The notes below the pieces were generated by a model. That model saw only the letters and a list, made by a program, of their open reading frames with translations. It was not told the origin of the DNA and did no database searches. The translations under genes and the position numbers were made by a program. Shown one piece after another: positions 27,063 to 36,706 of a stretch of 64,000 bases of DNA (position 1 is the stretch's first letter; each line of letters opens with the position of its first letter). The DNA comes from Acidobacteriota bacterium (GTDB lineage: Bacteria; Acidobacteriota; Vicinamibacteria; Vicinamibacterales; UBA2999): assembly GCA_020851565.1 (NCBI GenBank), contig JADZCN010000156.1, positions 1 through 64,000 on the forward strand, given 5' to 3'.

Positions 27063-28114
27063 TCCCTGCGGTGCCGGTTTCTCGGGTGCTCAAGATGGCG
27101 GCCGTCCACGTGCTGTACTACTGCGGCATCCTGGGCGCATGGCAACGCTGGGCCCTTCGGCGGAAGGCCGTGGTACTGATGTATCACCGGGTGCTCACCG
27201 ACGACGAGCTTCATCGCTCGGCGTCGCATCCGGCCATCACGGTCACCAGCACGACGTTCGAACGGCAGATGGCGCTCCTCAAGAAGCGGTTCCGCGTGCT
27301 GTCACTCGAGCAGTTTGCGGATCACCTTGAGCGCAGGGTACCCTTCCCCAGTTCCGCCGCGCTCGTCACGTTCGACGACGGTTGGCGGGACAACTACACC
27401 AACGCGCTGCCAGTGCTCGAGCGTTACGGGCTTCCGGCCGTGGTCTTCGTGCCTTCCGGATACATCGGCACACGGCGCGTGTTCTGGCAGGAAGCCCTCG
27501 TTCATCTGCTGCTGCGCGCCGCTCGTCTCGCTCGTGAGGATTCGGGAAGCCGGTCCAGGCTGACCATGCTGCTGTCCCGATGGTGTCTCGATCAGATGCT
27601 CGACCTCCCCGAGTCCCAACTGAAAAGTGGTGCCGTTGCCGCGGTGGGACGGCTGAAGCCGGAATCGAAGGACGTGCGGCAGCAATTGCTCCATGACCTG
27701 GCGCTGGAACTCGGAGCTGCCACCGACGAGCTCGCCGACGCCGATGGGTTCATCGACTGGGAGCAGCTTCATGACATGTCGAAGCGAGGGATTGCCTTCG
27801 GGGGACACGGGGTGGACCACCTGTTGCTCACTCAGGCATCGCGCGAGGAGATCGATCGAGAAGTGTGCGGTACGAGGGAGTTCCTGGACCATCGACTCGG
27901 CACGGCCGTCCCGACGTTCTCCTACCCGAACGGCTATCTGAATCCGTCGATCGTCGAGCGAGTCCGGTCCGCCGGCTATCGCCTGGCGTTCACAACCAGG
28001 CGAGCTTTGATCGACTGCTCGGATGACCCCATGATGATCGGCCGCGTCAACATCCACGAGGCCGTGACCGGGAGCAACCCGATGTTTCTCGCCAGGCTGA
28101 TTGGCCTGTTCTAA
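27059..28114 (+). CDS. Polysaccharide deacetylase, second copy
   Basis: A 351-residue NodB-fold deacetylase. Motifs are VVLMYHRV, the catalytic ALVTFDDGWRDNY at about 100-112, GGHGVDHLLLTQ (H-x-x-x-H metal pair) and FSYPNGY. It belongs to a different subgroup from the one at 13.7 kb and carries an insertion of about 110 residues between the DD and HxxxH motifs. The GTG start overlaps the previous stop by 4 bp. It may deacetylate a different residue or act at a different stage. Confidence 0.88.
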   Translation: MIPAVPVSRVLKMAAVHVLYYCGILGAWQRWALRRKAVVLMYHRVLTDDELHRSASHPAITVTSTTFERQMALLKKRFRVLSLEQFADHLERRVPFPSSAALVTFDDGWRDNYTNALPVLERYGLPAVVFVPSGYIGTRRVFWQEALVHLLLRAARLAREDSGSRSRLTMLLSRWCLDQMLDLPESQLKSGAVAAVGRLKPESKDVRQQLLHDLALELGAATDELADADGFIDWEQLHDMSKRGIAFGGHGVDHLLLTQASREEIDREVCGTREFLDHRLGTAVPTFSYPNGYLNPSIVERVRSAGYRLAFTTRRALIDCSDDPMMIGRVNIHEAVTGSNPMFLARLIGLF

Positions 28115-28148
28115 TGGCGCTCAGCGCTCCGGACCACCGGCGATTTTG

Positions 28149-29144
28149 ATGGCCACCCAGACCCCCATCACCTTTTCGAACCGACAAGGCCTGCGCCTGT
28201 TCGGGATCCTGCACACGCCCTCGAACGGCAGTCAGCCAGATCTCGCTGTACTGCTGTTGTCACCCGGCGTGAAGATGCGCGTCGGACCACAGGGACTGTA
28301 CCGGCAGATGACCGACGCCTTCCTCCAAGTCGGCCTCAGCGTATTCCGCTTCGACTTCCATGGCCTTGGCGACTCCGAGGGGGCGCTGCCTGAGGAGCAG
28401 CTACGAGATGTGTACAACCGCATCGAGTCCGGCCGCTATGTCGAGGATGCGGTTGATGCGATGAACTGGCTCGAACGCACGCATGGATTCCGCCGGTTCG
28501 TCGTCGCGGGACTCTGTGGCGGCGCGGTCACGGGCCTCCTGACCGGCGAACGAGACTCCCGCGTGGAGGGTTTGCTGGGCATCGGGATGACACCGGTCCT
28601 CTCCGCGCCGCCGACGGAAGCGTCGCGCCACATGACCGCAGGCCAGTTGCAGGCGCAACAGGGCAGGTACCTGAAGCGCCTGGCCAGTCCGCAGGCATGG
28701 CTTCGACTCCTCACGCTCCGGGCCGACCTTCACCTGATCCAGCGGTTGGCAGCGCTCTGGGTTCGCCGGATCCTCGGGCTTCGCTCCACGACACCAGCAG
28801 CGGCACCGCCGGGAAACGACAACGCGAACCCCCTCGTTCCGAACGCATTCTTTGCGATGCTGTCAAAGCGGCGTCCGTTGCTCCTCGTGTACGGTGGCAC
28901 CGATCGGCTTCAGTGGGAGCTCGAGGAGAAGCTGCTGACCAGATATCGTGATCGACTGGCTGCCCTGCCGCGGACGTACGACATTCACGTGATCGCGTCG
29001 GCCAATCATGTCCTCACGTTGCGCGAGTGGCAACGCGAGATGCTGGAGGTGTCGACGACCTGGTTGCGATCGCACTTCGTGCCCGCCCTGGCGTCTCCAC
29101 GCGCGGCGAGCGCCTCGATTCGATCGACGGCTCGCGGCCTCTGA
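28149..29144 (+). CDS. Alpha/beta-hydrolase with Cys at nucleophile elbow
   Basis: A 331-residue alpha/beta-hydrolase-fold protein resembling exosortase A-associated hydrolase 1 (TIGR03100-like). Features are the YRQMTDAFLQVG region, FRFDFHGLGDSEG, and the elbow VAGLCGGAVTG, in which Cys replaces the Ser nucleophile. The late motif SANHVLTLREW supplies a likely catalytic His. A thiol nucleophile as in dienelactone hydrolases is possible. The ATG at 28149 is preferred because the longer start overlaps the deacetylase gene. The C-terminus is basic and low in complexity. Confidence 0.8.
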   Translation: MATQTPITFSNRQGLRLFGILHTPSNGSQPDLAVLLLSPGVKMRVGPQGLYRQMTDAFLQVGLSVFRFDFHGLGDSEGALPEEQLRDVYNRIESGRYVEDAVDAMNWLERTHGFRRFVVAGLCGGAVTGLLTGERDSRVEGLLGIGMTPVLSAPPTEASRHMTAGQLQAQQGRYLKRLASPQAWLRLLTLRADLHLIQRLAALWVRRILGLRSTTPAAAPPGNDNANPLVPNAFFAMLSKRRPLLLVYGGTDRLQWELEEKLLTRYRDRLAALPRTYDIHVIASANHVLTLREWQREMLEVSTTWLRSHFVPALASPRAASASIRSTARGL

Positions 29145-29147
29145 GTC

Positions 29148-30272
29148 ATGCGGCTGATTTTCTGGGTGTCGGTCTTCGGTGTCCTCTATCCGTACTTCGG
29201 GTACCCCCTGATCCTGGTAATCGTTCGAGGCGTCGTCGGCAGGCGCTCGGCTGCGGGCCCCTCCCAAGGCCTTCCCACCGTGACGATGATCGTACCCGTC
29301 CACAACGAGGCCTCGAGAATAGCCGCCAAGCTGCAGAACACCGCCGCGCTACGTTACCCGGCCGATCGACTGGAGGTCCTGTTCGTCTCGGACGGCTCGA
29401 CGGATCGCACCGTCGACATCATTCGGGAGCATCTGGTCCCGCCGATGCGTGTCGTCGAACTCCCCGAGCGTCGTGGAAAGGCCGCCGGGCTCAACGCCGG
29501 GCTCGAGCGCGCGACGCACGACATCCTTGTATTCTCTGATGCGTCGATCATGCTCGAGCCCGACGCCCTGGAGAAGATCGTTCTCCCCTTTCAGGATCCC
29601 GGCATCGGCTGCGTCTCCGGCGAGGACCGTATCGCGGAAGCTGGTGGGGAAGGCCTGTATGGGCGCTACGAGCTCTTGCTGCGTAGGCTCGAGTCGGACG
29701 TGCATTCCATCGTGGGCGCCAGTGGGTCGTTCTACGCACAGCGACGTGCGTTGTGCCAACCGTTTTCCGAAGGACTCGCCCCTGACTTCCTGTCGGTCCT
29801 TCGAACGGTGGAGCAGGGTTACCGGGCCGTCGCCCAGCCATCCGCTGTGGGCTCGATGACGAGCGTGAAGGACCCGAGGCACGAGTTCCAGCGTAAGGTC
29901 CGAACCCTGGTGAGGGGATTGACCACCCTGTTTTCCTATGTCCATCTACTGAACCCTCTCCGGTACGGGTGGTTCGCGTTTCTCTTGTTCTCACACAAGC
30001 TGATGCGCTGGACGGCGCCGCTATTCATGCTCGGCGCGTTCCTGGGAGCACTCGGCCTCCTGGGCACGCCCCTGTACCTGGCTGCCTTTGGCGCCCAGGT
30101 GGCCCTCTACCTGTGCGCCGCTGCCGCGTTCGGCGAGTGGGCTGGTGTGCAGGACACGCTGCCCGGTAAGGTAGCCCTGTACTTCGTCTCGTCGAATGTC
30201 GCGGCCCTCACCGCCTGGTTCAACTACGCGCGCGGGGTGAGGCAGGAGATCTGGACTCCCTCGCACCGGTAG
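29148..30272 (+). CDS. Membrane glycosyltransferase family 2 protein
   Basis: A processive-type GT2 of 374 residues with an N-terminal helix and about three C-terminal helices. Catalytic-domain motifs are VTMIVPVHNEASRI, VLFVSDGSTDRT, GKAAGLNAGL, VFSDAS (DxD-like), GASGSFYAQRR and DFLSVLRTVEQGYR. It lacks an obvious QxxRW motif, so it is more likely a single-residue transferase than a synthase. The gene lies 3 bp after the hydrolase gene and 21 bp before the flippase gene. Confidence 0.88.
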   Translation: MRLIFWVSVFGVLYPYFGYPLILVIVRGVVGRRSAAGPSQGLPTVTMIVPVHNEASRIAAKLQNTAALRYPADRLEVLFVSDGSTDRTVDIIREHLVPPMRVVELPERRGKAAGLNAGLERATHDILVFSDASIMLEPDALEKIVLPFQDPGIGCVSGEDRIAEAGGEGLYGRYELLLRRLESDVHSIVGASGSFYAQRRALCQPFSEGLAPDFLSVLRTVEQGYRAVAQPSAVGSMTSVKDPRHEFQRKVRTLVRGLTTLFSYVHLLNPLRYGWFAFLLFSHKLMRWTAPLFMLGAFLGALGLLGTPLYLAAFGAQVALYLCAAAAFGEWAGVQDTLPGKVALYFVSSNVAALTAWFNYARGVRQEIWTPSHR

Positions 30273-30293
30273 ACCGAAGGGCAGATCGCTACC

Positions 30294-31775
30294 ATGCTCA
30301 CCAGGCCCGTGCAGATGCTCAGGGGACTCCTCGGCTTCCTGCACCGAACCGATGGCTCGCTTCAGCGCCGAGCGCTCCGCTCCGGGATGTGGGTCGCCCT
30401 GTCGAGCGTCGGCGTCGCCGTCTTGACCTTCGTGCGCGGCATCGTCCTCGCCCGACTGCTGAGCCCCGAGATCTTCGGGTTGATGGCCGTGTCGCTGATG
30501 GCGACGCGGCTGATCGAAATCTTCACCGAAACCGGGTTTGGTCAGGCGCTCGTGCATCGTCAAGAGGGGTTCGAAGACGCCAAGGACACTGCTTTCGCAA
30601 TGGCGGTAGCGCGCGGATTCAGCCTGGCACTGCTCTCGTTGATCATCGCCCCCGCAGTCGCCTGGTTCTACAACCAGCCTGAGCTGCGCGGTGTGGTGTC
30701 GCTCGTGGGCCTCAGCTTCATCCTTCTGGGCTTCCAGAACATCAATACCGTGGCCCTTCAGAAGGACCTGGACTTCAGGCGCCTCACCTACATGGAGCTG
30801 ACCAGCTCAGTCCTGGGATTTGTGTCGGCGGTGGCACTGGCCTACTGGCTGCGAAGCATCTGGGCCCTGGTACTGGGCCAACTCGCCGCGGCCGCCATCA
30901 CGAGCGTCCTCTCGTTCGTGATGGTACCAGGGCGAGTGAAGTTCAGGTTCGACTTCGCTATTGCCCGCGAGCTCTATCACTACGGCCGCTTCATCACCGG
31001 CCTGGCGATTGTCGTGTTCTTCAGCCGGGAGCTGGACAGCGCCGTGATTGGCAAGCTTCTGGGTATGGAGCAGCTCGGCTTCTATGTTGTGGCGTATTCG
31101 CTGGCCAATATCCCTTCGACGTACCTGTCGAAGATGGTCGCACGTGTGATGTTCCCGTACTTCAGCCGGCTCCAGAACGACCCGGAGGCTCTGCGCAGGG
31201 AGTACGCACGCGGCGTGCGGCTCGTCACGACGTTGGCGGTGCCCGTGTCCGTGGCGATGCTGGTCCTGGCCCCCGACATCATCCGGGCGCTCTATGGAAA
31301 CCGGTGGTCATCGGCGGCTGCGCCACTCCAGGTCTTGGCGATCTTCGGGTGCTTCCGGTCGCTGTGGATGCTGAACGGCTATCTCTACAATGCGATCGGT
31401 CGGCCCCAGATTGACTTCTACACCAGCCTCGCACGTCTGATGGCCATGACCGTGCTGCTGTTCCCGCTCGCCTCGGCCTACGGCGTGGTGGGGGCAGCCT
31501 TGGCCGTCACCCTGCCGATGGTGGCCCAGTTCGCGCTGGGCGTCCACTTGTCGGGGCGCTTCATCGGTGCCCCCGCCAGCACTGCCATCGGGCCCCTGGT
31601 GGTCACTGCCGGACAAGGTCTGGTCCTTGCAGCGGCGCTCGTCGTCACAAAGCTGGTCCTGACTGCCGAACCACGCGTGGCATTGGTCTGCCTGGTCGGC
31701 GTGTGTGGCGTGGTGTGGATTGGATTCAACGGCCGCCAGATTCGGTCGCTTCTCGCGGCCGGCGGGTCGCCATGA
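30294..31775 (+). CDS. Lipopolysaccharide/oligosaccharide flippase (Wzx-like)
   Basis: A 493-residue inner-membrane protein with about 12-14 hydrophobic helices. It carries the MOP/polysaccharide-flippase signature near the N-terminus (RSGMWVALSSVGVAVLTFVRGIVLARLLSPEIFG region, here abbreviated) and FGQALVHR. It would flip the lipid-linked repeat unit to the periplasmic face. The position between glycosyltransferase genes and upstream of the ligase/polymerase fits a Wzx/Wzy-type pathway. It ends with an ATGA overlap with the next gene. Confidence 0.9.
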   Translation: MLTRPVQMLRGLLGFLHRTDGSLQRRALRSGMWVALSSVGVAVLTFVRGIVLARLLSPEIFGLMAVSLMATRLIEIFTETGFGQALVHRQEGFEDAKDTAFAMAVARGFSLALLSLIIAPAVAWFYNQPELRGVVSLVGLSFILLGFQNINTVALQKDLDFRRLTYMELTSSVLGFVSAVALAYWLRSIWALVLGQLAAAAITSVLSFVMVPGRVKFRFDFAIARELYHYGRFITGLAIVVFFSRELDSAVIGKLLGMEQLGFYVVAYSLANIPSTYLSKMVARVMFPYFSRLQNDPEALRREYARGVRLVTTLAVPVSVAMLVLAPDIIRALYGNRWSSAAAPLQVLAIFGCFRSLWMLNGYLYNAIGRPQIDFYTSLARLMAMTVLLFPLASAYGVVGAALAVTLPMVAQFALGVHLSGRFIGAPASTAIGPLVVTAGQGLVLAAALVVTKLVLTAEPRVALVCLVGVCGVVWIGFNGRQIRSLLAAGGSP

Positions 31776-32992
31776 GTGCCGCGGGACCCGTTCGGGTGCT
31801 GTACTGCGAACAGAACGTCGATGGCACCATCGGTGGCTCGTACTACAGCCTGCTGTACCTGGTAAAGGGACTGGATCGCACCCGGTTCGAGCCGACCGTT
31901 GTCTTCTACACCGACCACAGCCTGCTGCAGGCGTTCCGCGACGCCGGGGTGAAGACGCTGGTCTGGCGCAGGCCGGGCGCGTTCGCGTTTGCGGGCCACC
32001 TCCCGCCGGGCCTGCGATGGCTTCACGCTCCAGTGCTGGCCCTTCAGAAAGGCCTGAACCTCGGACGGGGACTTCTGCTCCCGGCGTTGGTTCGGGCCCG
32101 CTTTCTGCGCGTTCGTGGCATCGCCCTCGTCCATCTGAACAACTCCATCCTCTGGAATCACGACTGGATGCTGGCCTGCCTTCTGACAGGCCGAAAATGC
32201 CTCACCCATGAGCGCGGCATCAACGACCGGTACCCATCATCGGCGCGCTACTTCGGTCGGAGGCTCAAGGCCGTGATCTGCATCTCCGAGGCCGTGCGGC
32301 AGGCCATGCGGGCGTGCGGGGCGGATTTCGGTAACCTCGTCACCATCTCCAACGGGCTCGATCCGGCGATGATGCGGCGACGCGTCCCGGCCGCCGACCT
32401 CCGCCAACGCCATGCCCTTGAACCGGGTGCTCCCGTCATTGTCATGATCGGGAATATCAAGGCCTGGAAGGGGCAGGACACCCTGATCCGGGCAATCGGC
32501 CTTGTCAGGCAGTCCATTCCAAACGTGCGGTGCCTGCTGGTCGGTGCGACATCGTCTTCGGACCTTCCGTACGAACAGCAGCTTCGGGAGCTGGTGACTT
32601 CTCTTGGCCTGGAACGTCACGTCGTCTTCGCGGGCTTCCACGAAACCGTCGCCGATTACATGGATCTGAGTGACGTGGTCGTGCACGCCTCGATCCTGCC
32701 CGAGCCCTTCGGCCGTGTGCTGCTGGAGGCGATGGCGTGCCGGCGCCCGGTCGTCGCCTCCAACGCTGGCGGTGTGCCCGAGATCGTCGTGGATGGCGAC
32801 ACGGGATTGCTCTTTCCGCCTGGCGATAGCGAAGGGCTGGCTTCCGCGTTGACCACGCTGCTTCGCGACCGCGGCCGCGCTCGGCGCATGGGCGAGAGCG
32901 GCTACGCGCGTCTCGTTGACCGCTTCCATCTATCGCACAACATCAAGGCCACCGAGCGCCTGTACGAATCGATTCTCCATGAAGGCCATTAA
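31772..32992 (+). CDS. Glycosyltransferase family 4 protein
   Basis: A 406-residue GT4 enzyme. N-terminal VRVLYCEQNVDGTIGGSYY is the acceptor domain. C-terminal features are PVIVMIGNIKAWKGQD, RCLLVGAT, VVFAGF and EPFGRVLLEAMACRRPVVAS, the EX7E motif, followed by GGVPEIVVDGDTGLLF. The ATG at 31772 overlaps the flippase stop by 4 bp, and the gene overlaps the next GT gene by 14 bp. The linkage formed is unknown. Confidence 0.9.
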   Translation: MSAAGPVRVLYCEQNVDGTIGGSYYSLLYLVKGLDRTRFEPTVVFYTDHSLLQAFRDAGVKTLVWRRPGAFAFAGHLPPGLRWLHAPVLALQKGLNLGRGLLLPALVRARFLRVRGIALVHLNNSILWNHDWMLACLLTGRKCLTHERGINDRYPSSARYFGRRLKAVICISEAVRQAMRACGADFGNLVTISNGLDPAMMRRRVPAADLRQRHALEPGAPVIVMIGNIKAWKGQDTLIRAIGLVRQSIPNVRCLLVGATSSSDLPYEQQLRELVTSLGLERHVVFAGFHETVADYMDLSDVVVHASILPEPFGRVLLEAMACRRPVVASNAGGVPEIVVDGDTGLLFPPGDSEGLASALTTLLRDRGRARRMGESGYARLVDRFHLSHNIKATERLYESILHEGH

Positions 32993-34115
32993 CGTCCTCG
33001 ATCTGAGGGACACCTACGAGATTGGAGGACCGGGCAAGACCATCCTCGAAACCTATCAGGCCATCGACAGCTCTAGGTTTCGCCTGCACCTCGGCGTGTT
33101 TCTGACGGACCGGGAGACGGGAGACACGCCCTTCGTTACTGCAGCGCGTGCCGTAGGGATGCCCGTTCATGAGATTCGTGGTGCAAACCAGTACGATCCG
33201 CGGATGATCTGGCGGGTGGCCCGCCTTGTCCGCACCCTTGACATCGACATCGTGCATGCACACGAAGTGAAGTCGGATGTCATCGCCTGGCTGGCGTCCG
33301 CCCTGCATCCGGTTCGAACACTCACGACAGTCCACGGCTGGATCGCCAACAACCGAAAGGGACGCTTCCTCGTTGAGGTTGACAAGCGGGTCCTGCCCCG
33401 GTTCGATCGCGTGATTGCCGTTTCGGATCGCATTCGCGACGAGTTGCTCGTCGCGGGCGTGTCTCCAGAAAGAGTTCGACTGCTCCATAACGCCATCGTC
33501 GCCGATCGCTATCGTCGGACGGGACGCACGGGAATATTTGTCTCCCGGATTGGGCGGTCACCCGCCGGTGCCGTGCTCTCGTGCGTGGGGCGACTGAGCC
33601 ATGAGAAAGGACATGCCGATCTCATCGAGGCCTTGGGCCTGCTCGCGGCACGCGGTCACCGGTTCGAGCTCATGCTCGCTGGCGATGGCCCGGAACGCGA
33701 CGGACTCGTGGCTCGGGTTCAGGCGCTGGGCTTGGCAAACCACGTCCATTTTCTCGGATACGTCAGCGCTCCAGCGAGTGTGCTCGAGGAAAGCGACCTG
33801 ATGATCCTGCCCTCGCATACTGAGGGACTCCCCAATGCGGCCCTTGAGGCCCTGATGATGGAAGTACCGGTGCTCGCCACCAGGGTGGGGGGCACGCCAG
33901 ACGTTGTCAAAGACGGCATTACGGGGCGACTCGTCGCGCCACACTCCCCCGAAGCGCTGGCGGCAGCCATCGAAGATTTCCTCGAGGATCCCTCGGAGTG
34001 GAGGCGGATGGCCGGACAGGGCCAGGAGATGGTACAGCGGGACTTCAACTTCGCCACGCGGACCAGTAAGCTGGAGGGCATCTACACAGAACTGGTTGAT
34101 GGGGTGGCATCGTGA
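32979..34115 (+). CDS. Glycosyltransferase family 4 protein
   Basis: A 378-residue GT4 enzyme. It begins MKAINVLDLRDTYEIGGPGK, has the glycine-rich acceptor loop and DIVHAHEVKSDV, and carries SCVGRLSHEKGHADL and the EX7E region PSHTEGLPNAALEALMMEVP followed by VGGTPDVVKDGITG. The ATG at 32979 lies inside the upstream gene (14-bp overlap), and the end overlaps the ligase gene by 4 bp. It is paralogous in style to the preceding gene but clearly distinct. Confidence 0.9.
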   Translation: MKAINVLDLRDTYEIGGPGKTILETYQAIDSSRFRLHLGVFLTDRETGDTPFVTAARAVGMPVHEIRGANQYDPRMIWRVARLVRTLDIDIVHAHEVKSDVIAWLASALHPVRTLTTVHGWIANNRKGRFLVEVDKRVLPRFDRVIAVSDRIRDELLVAGVSPERVRLLHNAIVADRYRRTGRTGIFVSRIGRSPAGAVLSCVGRLSHEKGHADLIEALGLLAARGHRFELMLAGDGPERDGLVARVQALGLANHVHFLGYVSAPASVLEESDLMILPSHTEGLPNAALEALMMEVPVLATRVGGTPDVVKDGITGRLVAPHSPEALAAAIEDFLEDPSEWRRMAGQGQEMVQRDFNFATRTSKLEGIYTELVDGVAS

Positions 34116-35437
34116 TCCACTATGCGATCCTTCTGATGCTTGTGGTGGACTACGTCCGCCCTGGCTCGTACGTACCTCAGTTGTCTCTCCTTCACTCAAT
34201 TGTGCCCCTGGGCACTGTTGTCGGCGGCCTCGTCTTTAAGAGCCGAGTCCCGTACAGCAGACTCTTCCTTGAATCCAACACCCTGCTCATCCTGTCCTTC
34301 CTGGCGCTGGTGGCCCTGTCCGTGTTGACCGCCGAGGTGACCATGACGGCGTACAACGTCTTCACGGCTGTCCTGGGGTACTGCCTCCTCTATCTATTGG
34401 TGGCGCGGCACGTCAACACGGTGGACCGGATTCGGGGCGTCTTCAAGGCTCTGGTCTTCATTCATCTGCTATTGGCCGCCCTGACACCAGAGCTCTTCAC
34501 CGACCCTGATACGCGCCACTACCTCAAGTCGGGAGTCTTCCTTGGGGATGGCAATGACTATGCCTTGTCGGTGAATCTCGCAATCCCGATGTGCTTGTTC
34601 TTGATGTTCGAAGCCAGGAGCGTGGTCGCGCGAGGATGGTATCTACTCCTGGTGTTGGCGCTGGTTGCCTGCGTCGTGGTCACACAATCGCGGGGAGGCA
34701 CCATCGCCCTCTCTGCAGTGGGCCTGTACTACTGGGTCAAGAGCGACAGGAAACTCGTGACCGGTTTCATGGCCGCCATCGTCGTCGCGGGAGTCCTTAT
34801 TGCGGCGCCGCCGGCGTATTTTGCCAGGCTCAACACAATTGAGAGTTATGAGACGGATGGGTCCGCCCAGGGCCGAATCAATGCCTGGAGAGCGGGTGCG
34901 GCGATGGCACTGGCGCACCCGCTCCTGGGCGTGAGCGCGGGGCACTTTCCGGAGAACTTCCAGCGCTTCAAACCTCCCGACGACGACACCGCAGCCTGGA
35001 AGACCGCACATTCCATCTACTTCTTGACCCTGGGCGAGCTCGGATTCCCTGGACTCGGTGTGCTCCTCTGGATCCTTGTCTCGAACTTCACGGCAAGTCG
35101 GCGGCTCGGCAAGGGGCTCAAGGCGACGGCTGGCCACTTGAACGGTACTCACGTGCGGCTGCTGTCGAGCCTGAGCGTCAGCCTGGCCGCCTACGCCATT
35201 GCCGGTGCCTTTCTGAGCGCCACCTACTACCCCCACATGTTTCTACTCGCAGGCCTCATGACGTCGGCTCGGCGATTGGCCCGGGAGTGCCTCGAATCCA
35301 CGCCGGCCCAGCCGCGAGCGATGGCTGTGGCAGGCCTTCCGGGGACTGCTCCCAGGCTGGTCAAACCCAGTGGCATCGCCGTGCACCCGGCAGGGGCCGC
35401 CGTTGGCTCGATGCAGAGAAGCGGCCGCTCCCTCTGA
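34112..35437 (+). CDS. O-antigen ligase/polymerase family membrane protein (Wzy-like)
   Basis: A 441-residue polytopic membrane protein with about 10-12 helices and the Wzy_C-type pattern: VVTQSRGGTIALS, a periplasmic loop, and HSIYFLTLGELGFPG (H-x-x-x-x-x-x-x-E). It resembles the XrtA-associated O-glycosylation ligase (TIGR03097-like). It could polymerise the EPS or ligate glycan to exported protein. These two roles cannot be separated by sequence. It starts with a GTGA overlap. The last about 55 residues are a basic, low-complexity cytoplasmic tail. Confidence 0.85.
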   Translation: MIHYAILLMLVVDYVRPGSYVPQLSLLHSIVPLGTVVGGLVFKSRVPYSRLFLESNTLLILSFLALVALSVLTAEVTMTAYNVFTAVLGYCLLYLLVARHVNTVDRIRGVFKALVFIHLLLAALTPELFTDPDTRHYLKSGVFLGDGNDYALSVNLAIPMCLFLMFEARSVVARGWYLLLVLALVACVVVTQSRGGTIALSAVGLYYWVKSDRKLVTGFMAAIVVAGVLIAAPPAYFARLNTIESYETDGSAQGRINAWRAGAAMALAHPLLGVSAGHFPENFQRFKPPDDDTAAWKTAHSIYFLTLGELGFPGLGVLLWILVSNFTASRRLGKGLKATAGHLNGTHVRLLSSLSVSLAAYAIAGAFLSATYYPHMFLLAGLMTSARRLARECLESTPAQPRAMAVAGLPGTAPRLVKPSGIAVHPAGAAVGSMQRSGRSL

Positions 35438-35473
35438 ACTGCCCTTTCGACTGCCTTCCAGGCGATACGCGTT

Positions 35474-36706
35474 GTGAATGTTCTCTTCCTCTCCCAGATA
35501 GTGCCCTATCCGCCGCATGGCGGCGTCCTTCAGCGTGGGTTCAATCTCCTGCGGCAGGCCAGCCGCGACGCCAGGATCCACCTGCTGGCCTTCGTGCATC
35601 CTGACGTATTGCCAACTGAAGACGCAGTCGATCGAAGCCGGTCTGTTCTGGGGGAATTCTGTGAGACGGTCGAGTACTTCCCCCTCTGGGCGAAGGCTTC
35701 CCCGCTGAGCAGAGCCGCGGCCGTCGCTCTCAGCAGTGTCTCGGCCACGCCGTTCAGCGTCATCGCGCATCGCTCGACATCCTTTCGGCAGCGTGTCGCG
35801 GAGATTTGCCGCTCAGTGCCGCTGGACGTGATTCATGTGGATACGGTCGCGCTCAGCCAGTTCGTCGAACCACGCGCGCGGATCGCCAAGGTGCTGACCC
35901 ATCACAACGTCGAATCGATACTGATGCGTCGCCGGTCGGACGTAGAAACGCGGTGGCTGGCCCGCCGGTTCCTGCGACGTGAGGCGGCCAAGCTCGAAGC
36001 TCTTGAGTACGCGACCTCGGCACAGTACGACGTCAACGTCATGATGTCCGCCAGTGATGCGGCGGCGCTTTCCAGCAAGGTCCCAGGCATACGCACGGCG
36101 ATCGTCCCGAACGGTGTGGATACCGACTATTTCTCGCCGGCCGCAGACGGCGAGACGAAGGCCGTGGTGTACGCAGGCGGCCTGAACATGTTCGCGAACC
36201 GGGATGCCGTGATGCATTTTCTCCGGGAGATCTGGCCGGTGCTCAAGACTGAGGTACCGGGGCTTCGGTTCTTCGTGGTCGGTCAGGATCCGCCGAAGGA
36301 GCTGTGTGACTTGGCGAAGGCTGACCAGCAGATCGTTGTCACGGGTTACGTGGACGATATCCGGCCCTACGTGCGTCAGTCGGCGGTCTACGTCGTTCCG
36401 TTGCGTGTTGGCGGCGGCACACGATTGAAGGTGCTGGATGCCATGGCCATGGGCAAGGCCATCGTGTCGACGTCGATCGGATGCGAAGGCCTCGAGGTGA
36501 CCCCCGGCGAGCATTTGTTGGTCGCCGATACGACTGAGGCGTTCGCCAAAGCGACGAGGGCACTGCTCGAGAACCCGGAGCGCAGGCAAAGCCTTGGATG
36601 TGCGGCCCGACAGCTCGTCGAGCGAAAGTACGCGTGGCCCATCGCGGCGCGACAACTCCTTGACGTGTACCGCATGGCCATGGCATCGAACAGGCTGTCG
36701 CCATGA
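35474..36706 (+). CDS. Glycosyltransferase, PEP-CTERM/XrtA-associated sugar transferase type
   Basis: A 410-residue GT4-like enzyme that matches the TIGR03087-like sugar transferases of PEP-CTERM/EPS loci. Signs are MNVLFLSQIVPYPPHGG at the start, LTHHNVESILMRRRS, IVPNGVDTDYF, FVVGQDPP, VTGYVDDIRPY and YVVPLRVGGGTRLKVLDAMA. The GTG start follows the ligase gene by 36 bp; no strong ribosome binding site is seen. It ends in an ATGA overlap with the CapK-like gene. Confidence 0.9.
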   Translation: MNVLFLSQIVPYPPHGGVLQRGFNLLRQASRDARIHLLAFVHPDVLPTEDAVDRSRSVLGEFCETVEYFPLWAKASPLSRAAAVALSSVSATPFSVIAHRSTSFRQRVAEICRSVPLDVIHVDTVALSQFVEPRARIAKVLTHHNVESILMRRRSDVETRWLARRFLRREAAKLEALEYATSAQYDVNVMMSASDAAALSSKVPGIRTAIVPNGVDTDYFSPAADGETKAVVYAGGLNMFANRDAVMHFLREIWPVLKTEVPGLRFFVVGQDPPKELCDLAKADQQIVVTGYVDDIRPYVRQSAVYVVPLRVGGGTRLKVLDAMAMGKAIVSTSIGCEGLEVTPGEHLLVADTTEAFAKATRALLENPERRQSLGCAARQLVERKYAWPIAARQLLDVYRMAMASNRLSP

